Shown piece after piece: positions 42,042 to 53,039 of a DNA stretch of 64,000 nt. Under the pieces are notes generated by a model. The model was not told where the DNA came from and did no database searches. It was given only the letters and a program-made list of their open reading frames with translations. The first letter of the stretch is position 1. Every line of letters starts with the position of its first letter. Source of the DNA: Bacillota bacterium (lineage in GTDB: Bacteria; Bacillota; Clostridia; Christensenellales; Aristaeellaceae); contig JASGUQ010000046.1 of the NCBI GenBank assembly GCA_030057655.1, positions 1 through 64,000 on the forward strand. The letters run 5' to 3'. Both the position numbers and the translations under genes were made by a program.

Positions 42042-43046
42042 ATGAGCGATACTGCTAAAAAACCGATCCTGTTTTCCGGCATCCAGCCCTCCGGCCACAT
42101 CACCCTGGGCAATTATATCGGCGCTTTGCGCAATTTTACCATTCTGGAAAGCGACTACAACTGCCTGTTTTCCATCGTGGACCTGCACGCGCTGACCGTG
42201 CGCCAGGATCCGGCCGGCCTGCGCCGCAAAACAGTCGAGTTGGCCGCCCTGTACATCGCGGCGGGCTTGAACCCTGAGGAGTCCATCATCTATTGCCAAA
42301 GCCATGTGCCCCAGCACGCGGAACTGGCATGGATTTTAAACTGTTTCACCTATATGGGCGAGTTGAACCGCATGACCCAGTTTAAGGACAAGGCCCAGAA
42401 GCACAAGGACAACATCAACGCCGGCCTTTACACCTATCCTGTCCTGATGGCGGCCGACATCCTGCTGTATCAGACAGACCTGGTGCCGGTTGGCGCTGAT
42501 CAGAAACAGCACCTTGAGATCACCCGCGACATCGCGGAGCGCGTGAACGCCATTCACAAGGGAGTGTTCAAGGTTCCGGAACCTTACATCCCCAAACAGA
42601 CCGCCAAGATCATGAGCCTGACGGAGCCGGAGCGCAAGATGTCCAAGTCCGATCCGGAGGACAGCTTCATCGCGCTCACAGACACCCCTGAAACCATCAG
42701 CCGCAAGTTCAGACGCGCGGTAACGGATTCTGACGGCGAGATTCGCTATGATCCTGAGAACAAGCCCGGGGTGTCCAACCTCCTCTCCATCCTGTCCACC
42801 CTGTCCGGTGAGGACATGGACAGCCTGACTGCCAGGCTATCCGGCCAGGGCTACGGCAAGCTCAAGGATGAAACCGCGCAGGCGACGATTGAAACCCTGA
42901 AACCAATTCAGGAACGCTTCCATCAACTGATGGCCGATAAGGATTATCTGGCGAAGGTGCTGACAGATAACGCCGAGCGCGCCCGGTACCTTGCCAACAA
43001 AACCCTGCGCAAGGTCTATAAAAAACTGGGCCTCTACCAGCCCTGA
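42042..43046 (+). CDS. trpS: Tryptophan--tRNA ligase
   Basis: This 334-residue class I synthetase charges tRNA-Trp. The HIGH-type motif appears as GHITLGNY near residue 18 and the second signature as RKMSKSD near 193. The start at 42042 is taken because GAAAGGCG lies just upstream and the protein then begins normally. No T-box leader is seen in the short gap before it, so its regulation differs from many Firmicutes synthetase genes. Confidence 0.97.
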   Translation: MSDTAKKPILFSGIQPSGHITLGNYIGALRNFTILESDYNCLFSIVDLHALTVRQDPAGLRRKTVELAALYIAAGLNPEESIIYCQSHVPQHAELAWILNCFTYMGELNRMTQFKDKAQKHKDNINAGLYTYPVLMAADILLYQTDLVPVGADQKQHLEITRDIAERVNAIHKGVFKVPEPYIPKQTAKIMSLTEPERKMSKSDPEDSFIALTDTPETISRKFRRAVTDSDGEIRYDPENKPGVSNLLSILSTLSGEDMDSLTARLSGQGYGKLKDETAQATIETLKPIQERFHQLMADKDYLAKVLTDNAERARYLANKTLRKVYKKLGLYQP

Positions 43047-43056
43047 GGACAGAAAG

Positions 43057-43968
43057 ATGCGCACCCAGCCATTTCCTGGAACAACGCCTTACCAGCGCAG
43101 CCTCACCCTTTGGGAACCAAAGGGGAGTCCGAAGGCTGTGATCCTGATCTCCCACGGCATGGCCGAGCACATTGCCCGATATGACGCGCTGGGCCAACAT
43201 CTTTCTGGCGAGGGTTTTCTGGTCGCGGGCTACAACCACCTGGGCCACGGCGAGGAAGCGCCAAAGCTTGGTTTTTTTGCAGAAGAGGATGGCTGGGGCA
43301 AGGTCGTTACGGACTTAAAAACGGTCATGGACCATATCTCAAGCCTGGCCCCCGGGCGCAAACGCATCCTTCTGGGGCACAGCATGGGCAGTTTTCTGGC
43401 GCGGGAATACATCCTGCGTTACCCTCAGGGGGCCGACGCGCTCATTCTTTCCGGCTCCGGCTGGCACCCGAAACCTCTTTGTGTTTTGGGAAAAAGCCTG
43501 GCCAGGATACCGCTTGCCTTAAACAAAGGGGAGAAGCCCTCCAAGTTCCTGGACAGCCTGGCTTTCTCCGCCAACAACAAACCTTTTAAAGCGCCGGGCG
43601 TACCAAAATGCGCCTGGCTGAGCCGGGATGAGGCCCAGGTCAAAAAATATGAGGACGATCCCTATTGCGGCTTTGTCTTCACCGCCTCGGGCTTTCATGA
43701 CCTGTTTTCAGGCTTGAATGAGCTGACGAAAATGGACAGGCTTCAAATCATACCAAAGGATCTGCCCATTTATTTCATGTCCGGCAAAGATGACCCCGTT
43801 GGCAAAAAGGGGGCAGGCGTCAAAGCGCTGGAGGGGCAGTACCGCTCCGCGGGCTTGAAGAATGTCAGCGTGAACTTGTATGACGGGGCCCGGCATGAGT
43901 TGTTCAATGAGATCAACAGAAATGAAGCCGTCAAAGACATGACGGACTGGATCAAACAGCATATTTAA
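43057..43968 (+). CDS. Alpha/beta hydrolase (lysophospholipase/monoacylglycerol lipase-like)
   Basis: This 303-residue serine hydrolase has the oxyanion-type ISHGMAEHIARYD motif, the nucleophile elbow GHSMGS near residue 110, an acid in SGKDDPVG and a histidine in GARHELFNE. This matches the monoacylglycerol lipase and lysophospholipase group. There is no signal peptide, so it should act on intracellular or membrane lipids. It begins ten bases after trpS. Confidence 0.87.
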   Translation: MRTQPFPGTTPYQRSLTLWEPKGSPKAVILISHGMAEHIARYDALGQHLSGEGFLVAGYNHLGHGEEAPKLGFFAEEDGWGKVVTDLKTVMDHISSLAPGRKRILLGHSMGSFLAREYILRYPQGADALILSGSGWHPKPLCVLGKSLARIPLALNKGEKPSKFLDSLAFSANNKPFKAPGVPKCAWLSRDEAQVKKYEDDPYCGFVFTASGFHDLFSGLNELTKMDRLQIIPKDLPIYFMSGKDDPVGKKGAGVKALEGQYRSAGLKNVSVNLYDGARHELFNEINRNEAVKDMTDWIKQHI

Positions 43969-43984
43969 CAGGAGGAGAAAAGCG

Positions 43985-44938
43985 ATGCAGGCATTCAGCG
44001 GCGACATTACAAAAGTACACGGCATCAGGGTCGGCCAGATACAGAACGAAACGGCGCGCACCGGCGTTACCGTGGTGCTTGGCCCGCGCGAAGGCGCCAT
44101 TTCAGGCGTCAGCGTGCGCGGCGCGGCGCCCGGGACCCGTGAAACAGATGTGCTGAAACCGGGCAACCTGGTGGATGTCGCGCACGCCATCGTGCTTTCA
44201 GGCGGCAGCGCTTTTGGCCTTGCCGCGGCTGACGGGGTCATGCGCTACCTGGCGCAGGCCGGAATCGGCATTGACATGGGCTTTGCCCGCGTGCCCATCG
44301 TGCCTGCGGCTGTTTTGTTTGACCTGGGTGTGGGGGAATCGGAGTTCTACCCGGACGCGGCCATGGGCCGTGCGGCTGCCGCCGCAGCCAGCAAGGAGCT
44401 GCAGCAGGGCGCTTTTGGCGCGGGCTGCGGGTGCACCATCGGCAAATTGGTTCAAAACACGCTTCCCATGCAGGGCGGCATCGGCTCCGCGTCCATGACC
44501 CTGCCGGAGGGCGTCACCGTGGGCGCGCTTGTCGCGGTCAACGCGGTCGGGGATGTCTATCACCCGCAGACCGGGCAGTGCATCGCCAGCGCGCGGATGC
44601 CGGACGGCAGCCCGGTGATGGCCGACGGCCTGCTTTATGGCAGCAGCCCCATGCCCATGCAGATGCGCATTCCCGCTCCCGGCTCCAACACGACCATCGG
44701 TGTGGTTGCCGTGGATTGCAAGCTCACCAAGGAGGAAGCCGCCCGCCTGGCGGACGTTGCCCATGACGGCCTTGCCCGCACCATCCGCCCCTGTCACACG
44801 CAGATGGACGGGGATACGTTGTTCTCCATGGCGACAGCCAGGGTGCTGTCCGACATCAATTTTGTCAAGGTCTGCGCCGCGGCGCAGGAGGTGACCGCGC
44901 GCGCGGTCGCCAATGCCGTTTACTTCGCACAAAAATGA
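43985..44938 (+). CDS. P1 (S58) family peptidase, DmpA-like
   Basis: This 317-residue protein belongs to the N-terminal-nucleophile P1 family of aminopeptidases and beta-peptidases. It shows the SGGSAFGLAAADG motif and GAGCGCTIGK. The sequence GGIGSASM is where the precursor is normally cut before the nucleophile serine. Members release N-terminal residues from peptides or amides. GGAGGAG precedes the ATG, and the gene overlaps acpS by four bases. Its physiological substrate is unknown. Confidence 0.88.
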   Translation: MQAFSGDITKVHGIRVGQIQNETARTGVTVVLGPREGAISGVSVRGAAPGTRETDVLKPGNLVDVAHAIVLSGGSAFGLAAADGVMRYLAQAGIGIDMGFARVPIVPAAVLFDLGVGESEFYPDAAMGRAAAAAASKELQQGAFGAGCGCTIGKLVQNTLPMQGGIGSASMTLPEGVTVGALVAVNAVGDVYHPQTGQCIASARMPDGSPVMADGLLYGSSPMPMQMRIPAPGSNTTIGVVAVDCKLTKEEAARLADVAHDGLARTIRPCHTQMDGDTLFSMATARVLSDINFVKVCAAAQEVTARAVANAVYFAQK

Positions 44939-45306
44939 TCATCGGCGTTGGCACGGACCTGTGCCGGATCAGCCGCATGGACGACCTTCTCAATGACGGC
45001 GCTTTTTTGAAACGCTACTATGATGAGGAGGAGCAGGCCTACATCCTCTCGCGCGGGAAGATGGCCGCCGCTTCCATGGCTTCGCATTTCGCTGCCAAGG
45101 AAGCCTTTTCAAAAGCTGTCGGCACCGGGTTTTACGGCATCAAGCCCCGGGACATCGGCATCCGTCACCGCGAAAACGGCGCGCCGTATTATGTTTTAAA
45201 CGATACTGCGAAGATGATAGCTGAGCAGGCAGGTGTAAAACACGCGCACCTGAGCCTCTCACATGAGGGGGGACTGGCTGTCGCTTTCGCGGTTTTGGAG
45301 GGTTAA
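44935..45306 (+). CDS. acpS: Holo-[acyl-carrier-protein] synthase
   Basis: This 123-residue enzyme transfers 4'-phosphopantetheine from CoA to acyl carrier protein, activating fatty acid synthesis. The magnesium-binding GTDLCRI motif at the N-terminus and FAAKEAFSKA near residue 55 are conserved. It overlaps the P1 peptidase gene by ATGA and is followed by nnr after four bases; the acpS-nnr pairing is common in bacteria. Confidence 0.96.
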   Translation: MIIGVGTDLCRISRMDDLLNDGAFLKRYYDEEEQAYILSRGKMAAASMASHFAAKEAFSKAVGTGFYGIKPRDIGIRHRENGAPYYVLNDTAKMIAEQAGVKHAHLSLSHEGGLAVAFAVLEG

Positions 45307-45310
45307 GTCA

Positions 45311-46813
45311 GTGCAGTACATTGTGATGCCGGATCAGATGCGCCTGATTGAGAAACAGGCTTTTGACCAGGGGGTTCCATCTCTTCTTTTGATGGAGAAC
45401 GCGGCGCGCGCGGTGTTTGACGCTTTTCAAAAGCGGGAAGGCGATGTGCGCGGAAAGTCCGCGCTTTTTCTGATTGGAGGAGGCAACAACGGCGGGGATG
45501 GCCTCGCGCTGGCGCGCCTGTTCGCGCTGTCAGGCGGCGATGCCCGCCTGATCCTGACCAGGGAACCCAAAACGCCAGACGCCAGAGCCAATTTTGCCTA
45601 TGCGAAGGCGCTTGGCATTCCATATATTCATTGGACAGAGCGCTCACACCCCGAGCGGCTTTTGCCGCGCACCGACTATATCTTTGACGCGGTCTTTGGC
45701 CTGGGCTTCAGGGGGGAACTCCCCCTTCTGGCTGCCAGGCTTTTTAAGGCTATAAAGGAATGGGATACGCCTGTCTATGCCTTGGATGTTCCAAGCGGCT
45801 TTGACAGTCTGACCGGGGAGCTTGCCCCCGGAACGCTGCCGGCTCTTGTCACCTATACCCTGGGGCATCTTAAAATCGGGCAATGCCTTACGCGCTTGCC
45901 TGCCGTCCTGGGCGAAGTGGAGGTTCTGCCCATCGGGCTCCCGGAAGACGCCTATCTGTCGCCCACCCTGTCTTCTCTCATCACCACCCTTGAGCCCGCT
46001 GACTTGCCTTCGCGCCTTCCAAAGCGCGCGTCAGATGCCCACAAAGGGGACGCGGGGCGGGTCCTGATGTACATGGGCAGCATGGGCATGGCGGGCGCGG
46101 CGGGTTTTGCCGCGCAGGCGGCCTTGGCCTGCCTGCGCTCGGGCGCGGGCCTGGTCACTGTTGTCTGCGAGATGGAAGTCATTCCGATTGTTCAAACCCT
46201 GGCGCCAAACGCCACCTGCCTGCCCATCTCAAAGGCCCTTAAATCCCGTCCTTCTTATGATGTCTTTGCCGTGGGGCCCGGCCTTTCGCAGTCAGACACA
46301 ATTTTTGACAACATCCTTAAGCTCTGGAACCCGGACAAGCCCAGCGTCTGGGACGCGGACGCCCTCAACATGCTGGCCGAGCGGCCCATGAACCTGGGCA
46401 GCAGCGCGGTCCTGACCCCGCACCCGGGGGAAGCCGCCCGGCTCTTGGGCATGTCCGCTCCTGATATTACCTTTGACCCGCTGGGCGCAGGCTTTGAACT
46501 GCAGCGGCGCTATGGCGGTACGGTTGTCCTGAAAGACGCGCACACCTTAATCCGCGATGCTTCCCGCACCGCTGTCAACCTTGTCGGCTCCCCCGCCCTT
46601 GCCAAGGGAGGCTCAGGCGACGCCCTGGCCGGCATCATCGCTGCTCTTCTTGCCCAAACCAGGGGAGAGGATCCCTTTGAGTCCGCCTGCACAGGCTGCC
46701 TCTGGCACGGCCTGGCCGGACGCCGTGCGGAACAGAAACTGGGAACGCTCTCTCCCCTCACAGATGACGTGATCGCCTGCTTGGGCGAGGTCGCGCTGGA
46801 ACCGGAGGGTTAA
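45311..46813 (+). CDS. nnr: Bifunctional NAD(P)H-hydrate epimerase / dehydratase
   Basis: This 500-residue protein repairs damaged NAD(P)H hydrates. The N-terminal epimerase domain (about residues 1-210) has MENAARA and GGGNNGGDGLALAR. The C-terminal ADP-dependent dehydratase domain (about 235-495) has HKGDAGRVL, TPHPGEAARLLG and GGSGDALAGIIAALLAQ. The GTG at 45311 is the likely start, with GGAGGG eight bases upstream. Its TAA stop is the first triplet of the repeat element at 46811. Confidence 0.94.
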   Translation: MQYIVMPDQMRLIEKQAFDQGVPSLLLMENAARAVFDAFQKREGDVRGKSALFLIGGGNNGGDGLALARLFALSGGDARLILTREPKTPDARANFAYAKALGIPYIHWTERSHPERLLPRTDYIFDAVFGLGFRGELPLLAARLFKAIKEWDTPVYALDVPSGFDSLTGELAPGTLPALVTYTLGHLKIGQCLTRLPAVLGEVEVLPIGLPEDAYLSPTLSSLITTLEPADLPSRLPKRASDAHKGDAGRVLMYMGSMGMAGAAGFAAQAALACLRSGAGLVTVVCEMEVIPIVQTLAPNATCLPISKALKSRPSYDVFAVGPGLSQSDTIFDNILKLWNPDKPSVWDADALNMLAERPMNLGSSAVLTPHPGEAARLLGMSAPDITFDPLGAGFELQRRYGGTVVLKDAHTLIRDASRTAVNLVGSPALAKGGSGDALAGIIAALLAQTRGEDPFESACTGCLWHGLAGRRAEQKLGTLSPLTDDVIACLGEVALEPEG

Positions 46814-46976
46814 TACTGATTCCAATCTCTATCGCATCGTCGCGCCGGATCTTATGCCGCCCTGCTGCGTCAGTTAATCTCAACGCAACTCTCAGGCTAC
46901 GCCTTCGGTTTCCTTCCTTGCAGGACGACATAATCCCTCGCCGCTTTGGATGCAATAAAGCTTTACATCAGTATAA
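46811..46976. repeat. Structured inverted-repeat element, copy 1
   Basis: This 166-base element is about 90% identical to the one at 48774-48937. Its ends carry ATACTGAT and the inverse ATCAGTAT, as in small non-coding MITE-like elements. Internally TTATGCCGCCCTGC can pair with GCAGGACGACATAA at 12 of 14 positions. It starts exactly at the TAA stop of nnr. No coding frame or transposase is visible. Confidence 0.8.
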
Positions 46977-47063
46977 GAGACAGGGGTAAACCCGGTTTTT
47001 TGCAAGCTTTTCATTTCTGCTTCACTTCATTTTTACATACCTGGGCATTTAGGGGATAAATTT

Positions 47064-47072
47064 TGGTATACT
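47064..47072 (+). promoter_or_regulatory. Extended -10 promoter of the 5'-nucleotidase gene
   Basis: TGG followed by TATACT (47067-47072) forms an extended -10 element; no good -35 box is found upstream. The ribosome site AAAGGAG follows before the ATG at 47121. The stretch 46977-47063 before it shows no other feature. Confidence 0.45.
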
Positions 47073-47120
47073 TTATGTGTATGTGCAAGGCACAAATAAA
47101 ATAAAAGGAGATAAAAGATC

Positions 47121-48776
47121 ATGAAAAGAATTCTTGCTGGAATACTGGCGCTGATCATGGTGCTTGGGCTTTCCGCCGCGGGCTTTGCCGAAGCGCCCAA
47201 GGGCAAGCTGGTCATTCTGCACACCAACGACGTCCATGGCCGCGCTGTAGCGGATCCGGCCGGGAAGGTGCTTGGCTATGCGGCCATCGCCCAGTACAAA
47301 AAAGACCTTGAGGCGGCAGGCGACAGCGTCCTGCTGCTGGACGCGGGCGATGCCATCCAGGGCACGCCGCTTGTGAACCTGAGCATGGGCAAGACCGCCA
47401 TCGAATTTATGAACGCTGCGGGCTATGACGCCATGACGCTTGGCAACCATGAGTTTGACTGGGGCCTGGACAATGCCAAACAGCTTGCGGGGCAGGCCAA
47501 GTTCCCCTTCCTTTCCGCCAACATCATCAACCACCTGGAAGGCGACCTGACCTTTGCAGCCAACAAAATCTATGAAATGCCAAACGGCATGAAGGTGGGC
47601 GTCTTTGGCCTGACCACCCCTGAAACCATGACCAAGGCCCATCCGGACAAGGTAAAGGGCATTGATTTCCTTCAGGGAGAGGCCATGTACGAAGCAGCCC
47701 AAAAGCAGGTGGAAGAGCTAAAGGCGGCGGGCGCCGACATCATTGTGCTGCTCAGCCACCTGGGCATGGACGAGGAAAGCGCGCCCAACCGCAGCCAGGA
47801 TGTGCTGGAAAAGGTAGCCGGCATTGACCTGCTGATCGACGGCCACAGCCACACCCTGATTGAAAAAGGCCAGATGGTGGGCGACACCCTGGTGGTCTCC
47901 ACCGGCTCCTACGGCCAGAACCTGGGCGTAGTGACCTATGACGGGGAAAAGTTCAAGGCCAGCCTGTTTTCAGGCCTTGGCAAGAGCGTTGTGATCGATT
48001 TGGAAGGCCTTCCTTACAGCGCGCTGCTGAGCGCCAAACTGGACAGCGAGGTAGCTGATCTTGTCAACAGCACCGACAAAGCCGTGAAGGAAGAACTGTC
48101 CAAGGTTTTTGCCAAGACGGAAGTTTTCCTCAACGGCGAGCGCGACCCGGGCAACCGCACCGAGGAAACCAACCTGGGCGACTTTGCCGCTGACGCCATC
48201 CTGTGGGCAGCCAAACAGGCGCTGGGCGACAAGGTGGTGGCTTCTCTCACCAACGGCGGCGGCATCAGGGCCAGCATCCAGGCGGGCGACATCACCATGA
48301 ACGACATGAAAACCGTGTTCCCCTTTGGCAATGAAGTGAGCGTCCTTGAGGTGAAGGGATCAGAGCTGCTGGAGGCCCTTGAGGCTGCCACCAGCGCCGC
48401 GCCCAAGGCCCTCGGCGCCTTCCCCCAGGTGGCGGGCATCGTGTTCAGCGTTGACACCACCGTACCCTATGAAAACGGCGAGCAATACCCGGATTCCACC
48501 TACCATGCCCCTGCCAAGCCCGGCAGCCGCGTAAAGATCGAATCGGTGGGCGGCCAGCCCTTTGATCTGGAGGCGCTCTACCTGATCGCCACCAACGATT
48601 TCACCGCAGCCGGCGGCGACACCTACTATGCCTTCCGCTATCCCAATGCCACCAGCGGCTACAAAACCGGCGTGGCGCTGGAAGACGCGCTGGTGAACTA
48701 TGTCACCACGGTGCTGGGCGGCGTTGTTGGCCAGGACTATGCCGAGCCCCAGGGCAGGATCACGGTCATCAAATAA
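47121..48776 (+). CDS. Secreted bifunctional metallophosphatase/5'-nucleotidase
   Basis: This 551-residue exported enzyme hydrolyses nucleotides or sugar-phosphate nucleotides outside the cell. A signal peptide ends near GFA-EA. The metallophosphatase domain has ILHTNDVHGR, DAGDAIQG, LGNHEFDWG, LLSHLGMDEE and DGHSHT. The C-terminal 5'-nucleotidase domain has NGGGIRASI and the substrate-binding TSAAPK region. No wall or membrane anchor is seen, so it may be released. It has its own promoter and is flanked by two copies of a non-coding repeat; the second begins at its stop codon. Released nucleosides could feed the deoD salvage enzyme encoded elsewhere in the window. Confidence 0.94.
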   Translation: MKRILAGILALIMVLGLSAAGFAEAPKGKLVILHTNDVHGRAVADPAGKVLGYAAIAQYKKDLEAAGDSVLLLDAGDAIQGTPLVNLSMGKTAIEFMNAAGYDAMTLGNHEFDWGLDNAKQLAGQAKFPFLSANIINHLEGDLTFAANKIYEMPNGMKVGVFGLTTPETMTKAHPDKVKGIDFLQGEAMYEAAQKQVEELKAAGADIIVLLSHLGMDEESAPNRSQDVLEKVAGIDLLIDGHSHTLIEKGQMVGDTLVVSTGSYGQNLGVVTYDGEKFKASLFSGLGKSVVIDLEGLPYSALLSAKLDSEVADLVNSTDKAVKEELSKVFAKTEVFLNGERDPGNRTEETNLGDFAADAILWAAKQALGDKVVASLTNGGGIRASIQAGDITMNDMKTVFPFGNEVSVLEVKGSELLEALEAATSAAPKALGAFPQVAGIVFSVDTTVPYENGEQYPDSTYHAPAKPGSRVKIESVGGQPFDLEALYLIATNDFTAAGGDTYYAFRYPNATSGYKTGVALEDALVNYVTTVLGGVVGQDYAEPQGRITVIK

Positions 48777-48937
48777 TACTGATTCCAATCTTTATCGCAT
48801 CGTCGCGCCGGAGCTTATGCCGCCCTGCTGTGTCAGTCAACCTCAACGTAGCTCAGGCTACGCCTTCGGTTTCTTTCCTTGCAGGGCAACATAATCCCTC
48901 ACCGCTTTGGATGCAATAAAGCTTTGCATCAGTATAA
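48774..48937. repeat. Structured inverted-repeat element, copy 2
   Basis: This 164-base copy matches 46811-46976 with about a dozen differences. The ends are again ATACTGAT/ATCAGTAT. The inner stem TTATGCCGCCCTGC with GCAGGGCAACATAA pairs at 12 of 14 positions, and there is an additional perfect hairpin GTAGC-TCAG-GCTAC and a GATGCAA/TTTGCATC stem near the right end. The first triplet is the TAA stop of the 5'-nucleotidase gene. Confidence 0.8.
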
Positions 48938-48960
48938 AACCAAATAACTGGAATGATATT

Positions 48961-48992
48961 GGCGGGGGCTGGGAAAAAGTCCCCGCCTTTTG
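48961..48992 (+). terminator. Intrinsic terminator after the 5'-nucleotidase unit
   Basis: GGCGGGG pairs with CCCCGCC over a 13-base loop and is followed by TTTTGT. It lies downstream of repeat copy 2 and probably ends the nucleotidase transcript, which would then include the repeat in its 3' end. Confidence 0.75.
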
Positions 48993-48997
48993 TCATC

Positions 48998-49026
48998 AAA
49001 AAAGGCCGCGTGCATTCGGCCTTTTT
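48998..49026. terminator. Bidirectional terminator before the NUDIX gene end
   Basis: AAAAAAGGCCG and CGGCCTTTTT form a stem with A and T tails. It is suited to terminate the minus-strand pgsA-guaB-NUDIX transcript and any plus-strand readthrough. Confidence 0.8.
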
Positions 49027-49056
49027 AATCAATTGCTTTAATATAAAGCTATAAAG

Positions 49057-49560
49057 CTATAGAAACCTGTGCACCTCGTCCACGCTGATCACATGGCGGA
49101 CGCCTTCGCTGTGCTCTGTAAGCATTCTGGGCAGAAAGTCAGGGAAGATGGTTCCGTCCGGCTTAAACCGCTCAAAGGGCACCCATTCCAAAAATTCATT
49201 CTCGCCCCTGAGGTTGACGCCGCTGGCATGGATGTTTTCAAGGTTCTCCGGCTTCATCAGGAAGAAGAAGGCCAACTCATGCCAGCGCCGCTTTCTTTCA
49301 TCAAATTCCTCTTCAAAGAAGTTCTCATGAATAAACAGCAGCCGGTCAACCCGCATCTGAACGCCGGTTTCTTCCAGCACCTCGCGCACCACCGCGTCCT
49401 CCGCTGATTCGTTCACATGAACAGCGCCGCCGATGGTGTACAGGTAAGGGAAGGTCTTGCTGCCCGCCATCAGGATGTGATGATCCTTGTGGATGACGGC
49501 GGCCGCGCGGTAGCGGAAGGCCGTGTCTTGAGTGACGATAAAACAATCTGTATCAGACAT
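49057..49560 (-). CDS. NUDIX hydrolase
   Basis: This 167-residue protein has a complete NUDIX box, G-x5-E-x7-R-E-x-x-E-E-x-G (from GAVHVNESAEDA to REVLEETG, about residues 46-68), which binds magnesium and cleaves nucleoside diphosphates linked to another group. The substrate is unknown. It follows guaB by 22 bases with a modest ribosome site and probably shares the operon, where cleaning up altered nucleotides would be a sensible but unproven role. Confidence 0.88.
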   Translation of the reverse strand: MSDTDCFIVTQDTAFRYRAAAVIHKDHHILMAGSKTFPYLYTIGGAVHVNESAEDAVVREVLEETGVQMRVDRLLFIHENFFEEEFDERKRRWHELAFFFLMKPENLENIHASGVNLRGENEFLEWVPFERFKPDGTIFPDFLPRMLTEHSEGVRHVISVDEVHRFL

Positions 49561-49582
49561 CTCTTACAATGATACGCCGGGC

Positions 49583-51645
<2,063 letters not shown>

Positions 51646-51666
51646 AGTCTCCTCCTTATTTCGTAC

Positions 51667-51695
51667 ATTATAACACGCCGGTATTCTGCCTTCAA
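51667..51695 (-). promoter_or_regulatory. Promoter of pgsA-guaB
   Basis: On the minus strand TTGAAG (51690-51695) is 17 bases from a perfect TATAAT (51667-51672), with an extended -10 TG. The transcript would start about 15 bases before the ATG. Confidence 0.7.
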
Positions 51696-51780
51696 TTAAA
51701 AGAAAGGAGAAATTCACAATGGAAAACACAAGTTATACCATTCGTTTCATTGACGGGCATTTCCCCGCGTGTTATTCTCA

Positions 51781-51797
51781 TTGTCAACACTTGACAA
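51781..51797. promoter_or_regulatory. Palindrome TTGTC-N7-GACAA upstream of the ATP-grasp gene
   Basis: TTGTCAA-CAC-TTGACAA is a perfect inverted repeat containing a consensus -35 TTGACA on each strand. A clear -10 partner is missing on both sides. The same TTGTC-N7-GACAA layout occurs at 1569-1585 in front of the GH3 gene. It is an operator candidate. Confidence 0.4.
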
Positions 51798-51845
51798 ACA
51801 TGGTCTTGTGCAGGATCAGTTTTACATGCAGTAAAGGAGGGAAGC

Positions 51846-53039
51846 ATGAATTTCGTTTTTATTTCACCCCACTTCCCGTCTCATTTTTGGCGTTTTTGCG
51901 CGGCGCTGAACCAGCGCGGCGTTAAGGTGCTTGGGATTGCGGACACGCCTTATGAGAATCTCCTGCCGGAATTGCAGGAGAACCTGACGGATTATTATCA
52001 GGTGGGCTCTCTGGAGGATGGCGAGGCGGTTTTGCGCGCGATCGGCTATTTTATCAGCCGCCACGGCAGGATCGACTGGATAGAGTCCAACAACGAATAT
52101 TGGCTTGCTCAGGACGCTTGGCTAAGGACCATGTTCAATGTGACCACCGGCCCCCAGATCCAGCACATGGACATGTATAAGCTCAAGTCCGAAATGAAGA
52201 AGGTCTATGAGAAGGCCGGAATTAAAACCGCACCCTGCCTGCTCGCGGATTCACTTGAGAACGCCATTGAGTTCGCAAACCAGGTCAAATACCCGCTCAT
52301 TGCCAAACCCAATGTGGGCGTGGGCGCCAATGATACCTTCCGGATCCATAACGAAAAAGAACTGCGCGATTTTTTCGCGAAGCTGCCCTTGGTGCCCTAC
52401 CTGCTTGAGAAATATGTAGAGGGCGAGGTCTGCTCCTATGACTCCCTGATCGGCTCAAAAGGACAGCCCTTGTATGAAACCGGCAACATCACAACCACCA
52501 ACATCATGGATGTGGTCAATGAGAAAACCGAATCGGTCTACATGATTGTGCCCAAATTGGCGGACGATCTGCTGGCCCTTGGCCGCAAGGCTGTGAAAGC
52601 CTTCAAGGTCAAAAGCCGGCTCATTCATTTTGAGTTCTTCCGCTTGACAAAGGATCAGGAAGGCCTGGGCAAAAAAGGAGACCTGCTTGGGCTTGAGGTG
52701 AATTTGCGCCCCTCAGGCGGTTTTACGCCCGACATGATCAATTACGCCGGCAGTGTGGACATCCACGCGCTGTATGCCGACATGGTCTGCCATGACCAGA
52801 TCTTCTTAAACCCGGATCGGAAGACCTATTTCTGCGTTTTTGTCGGCAGGCGGGATACGCGCGCTTATGTAAATTCTTATTATGATCTGATGCGCGACTG
52901 GGGTCATCGCGTTGTTTTCCATGACCGCATGCCGGAAGCGCTGTCCGGCGCGATGGGGAATGAGATCTTCCTGGCGAAGTGCATCAACCGGGATGAAGTG
53001 GACGCCTTTGTCAAATACGCTTGTGAGAGGTTTGAATGA
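51846..53039 (+). CDS. ATP-grasp domain protein (probable carboxylate-amine/thiol ligase)
   Basis: This 397-residue protein has an ATP-grasp fold: KYPLIAKPNVGVGANDTF binds ATP near residue 155, LLEKYVEGEVCSYDS follows, and the magnesium-binding LGLEVNLRPSGG is near 280. ATP-grasp enzymes join a carboxylate to an amine or thiol through an acyl phosphate. The partner and product are unknown. AAAGGAGGG precedes the ATG. The stop overlaps the start of an esterase gene by four bases, so the two form a tightly coupled pair. Confidence 0.87.
   Translation: MNFVFISPHFPSHFWRFCAALNQRGVKVLGIADTPYENLLPELQENLTDYYQVGSLEDGEAVLRAIGYFISRHGRIDWIESNNEYWLAQDAWLRTMFNVTTGPQIQHMDMYKLKSEMKKVYEKAGIKTAPCLLADSLENAIEFANQVKYPLIAKPNVGVGANDTFRIHNEKELRDFFAKLPLVPYLLEKYVEGEVCSYDSLIGSKGQPLYETGNITTTNIMDVVNEKTESVYMIVPKLADDLLALGRKAVKAFKVKSRLIHFEFFRLTKDQEGLGKKGDLLGLEVNLRPSGGFTPDMINYAGSVDIHALYADMVCHDQIFLNPDRKTYFCVFVGRRDTRAYVNSYYDLMRDWGHRVVFHDRMPEALSGAMGNEIFLAKCINRDEVDAFVKYACERFE

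Noticed and set aside
46811..48937. CRISPR array or insertion sequence
   Set aside because: There are only two copies nearly 2 kb apart, no spacers and no transposase frame; they are short non-coding elements.
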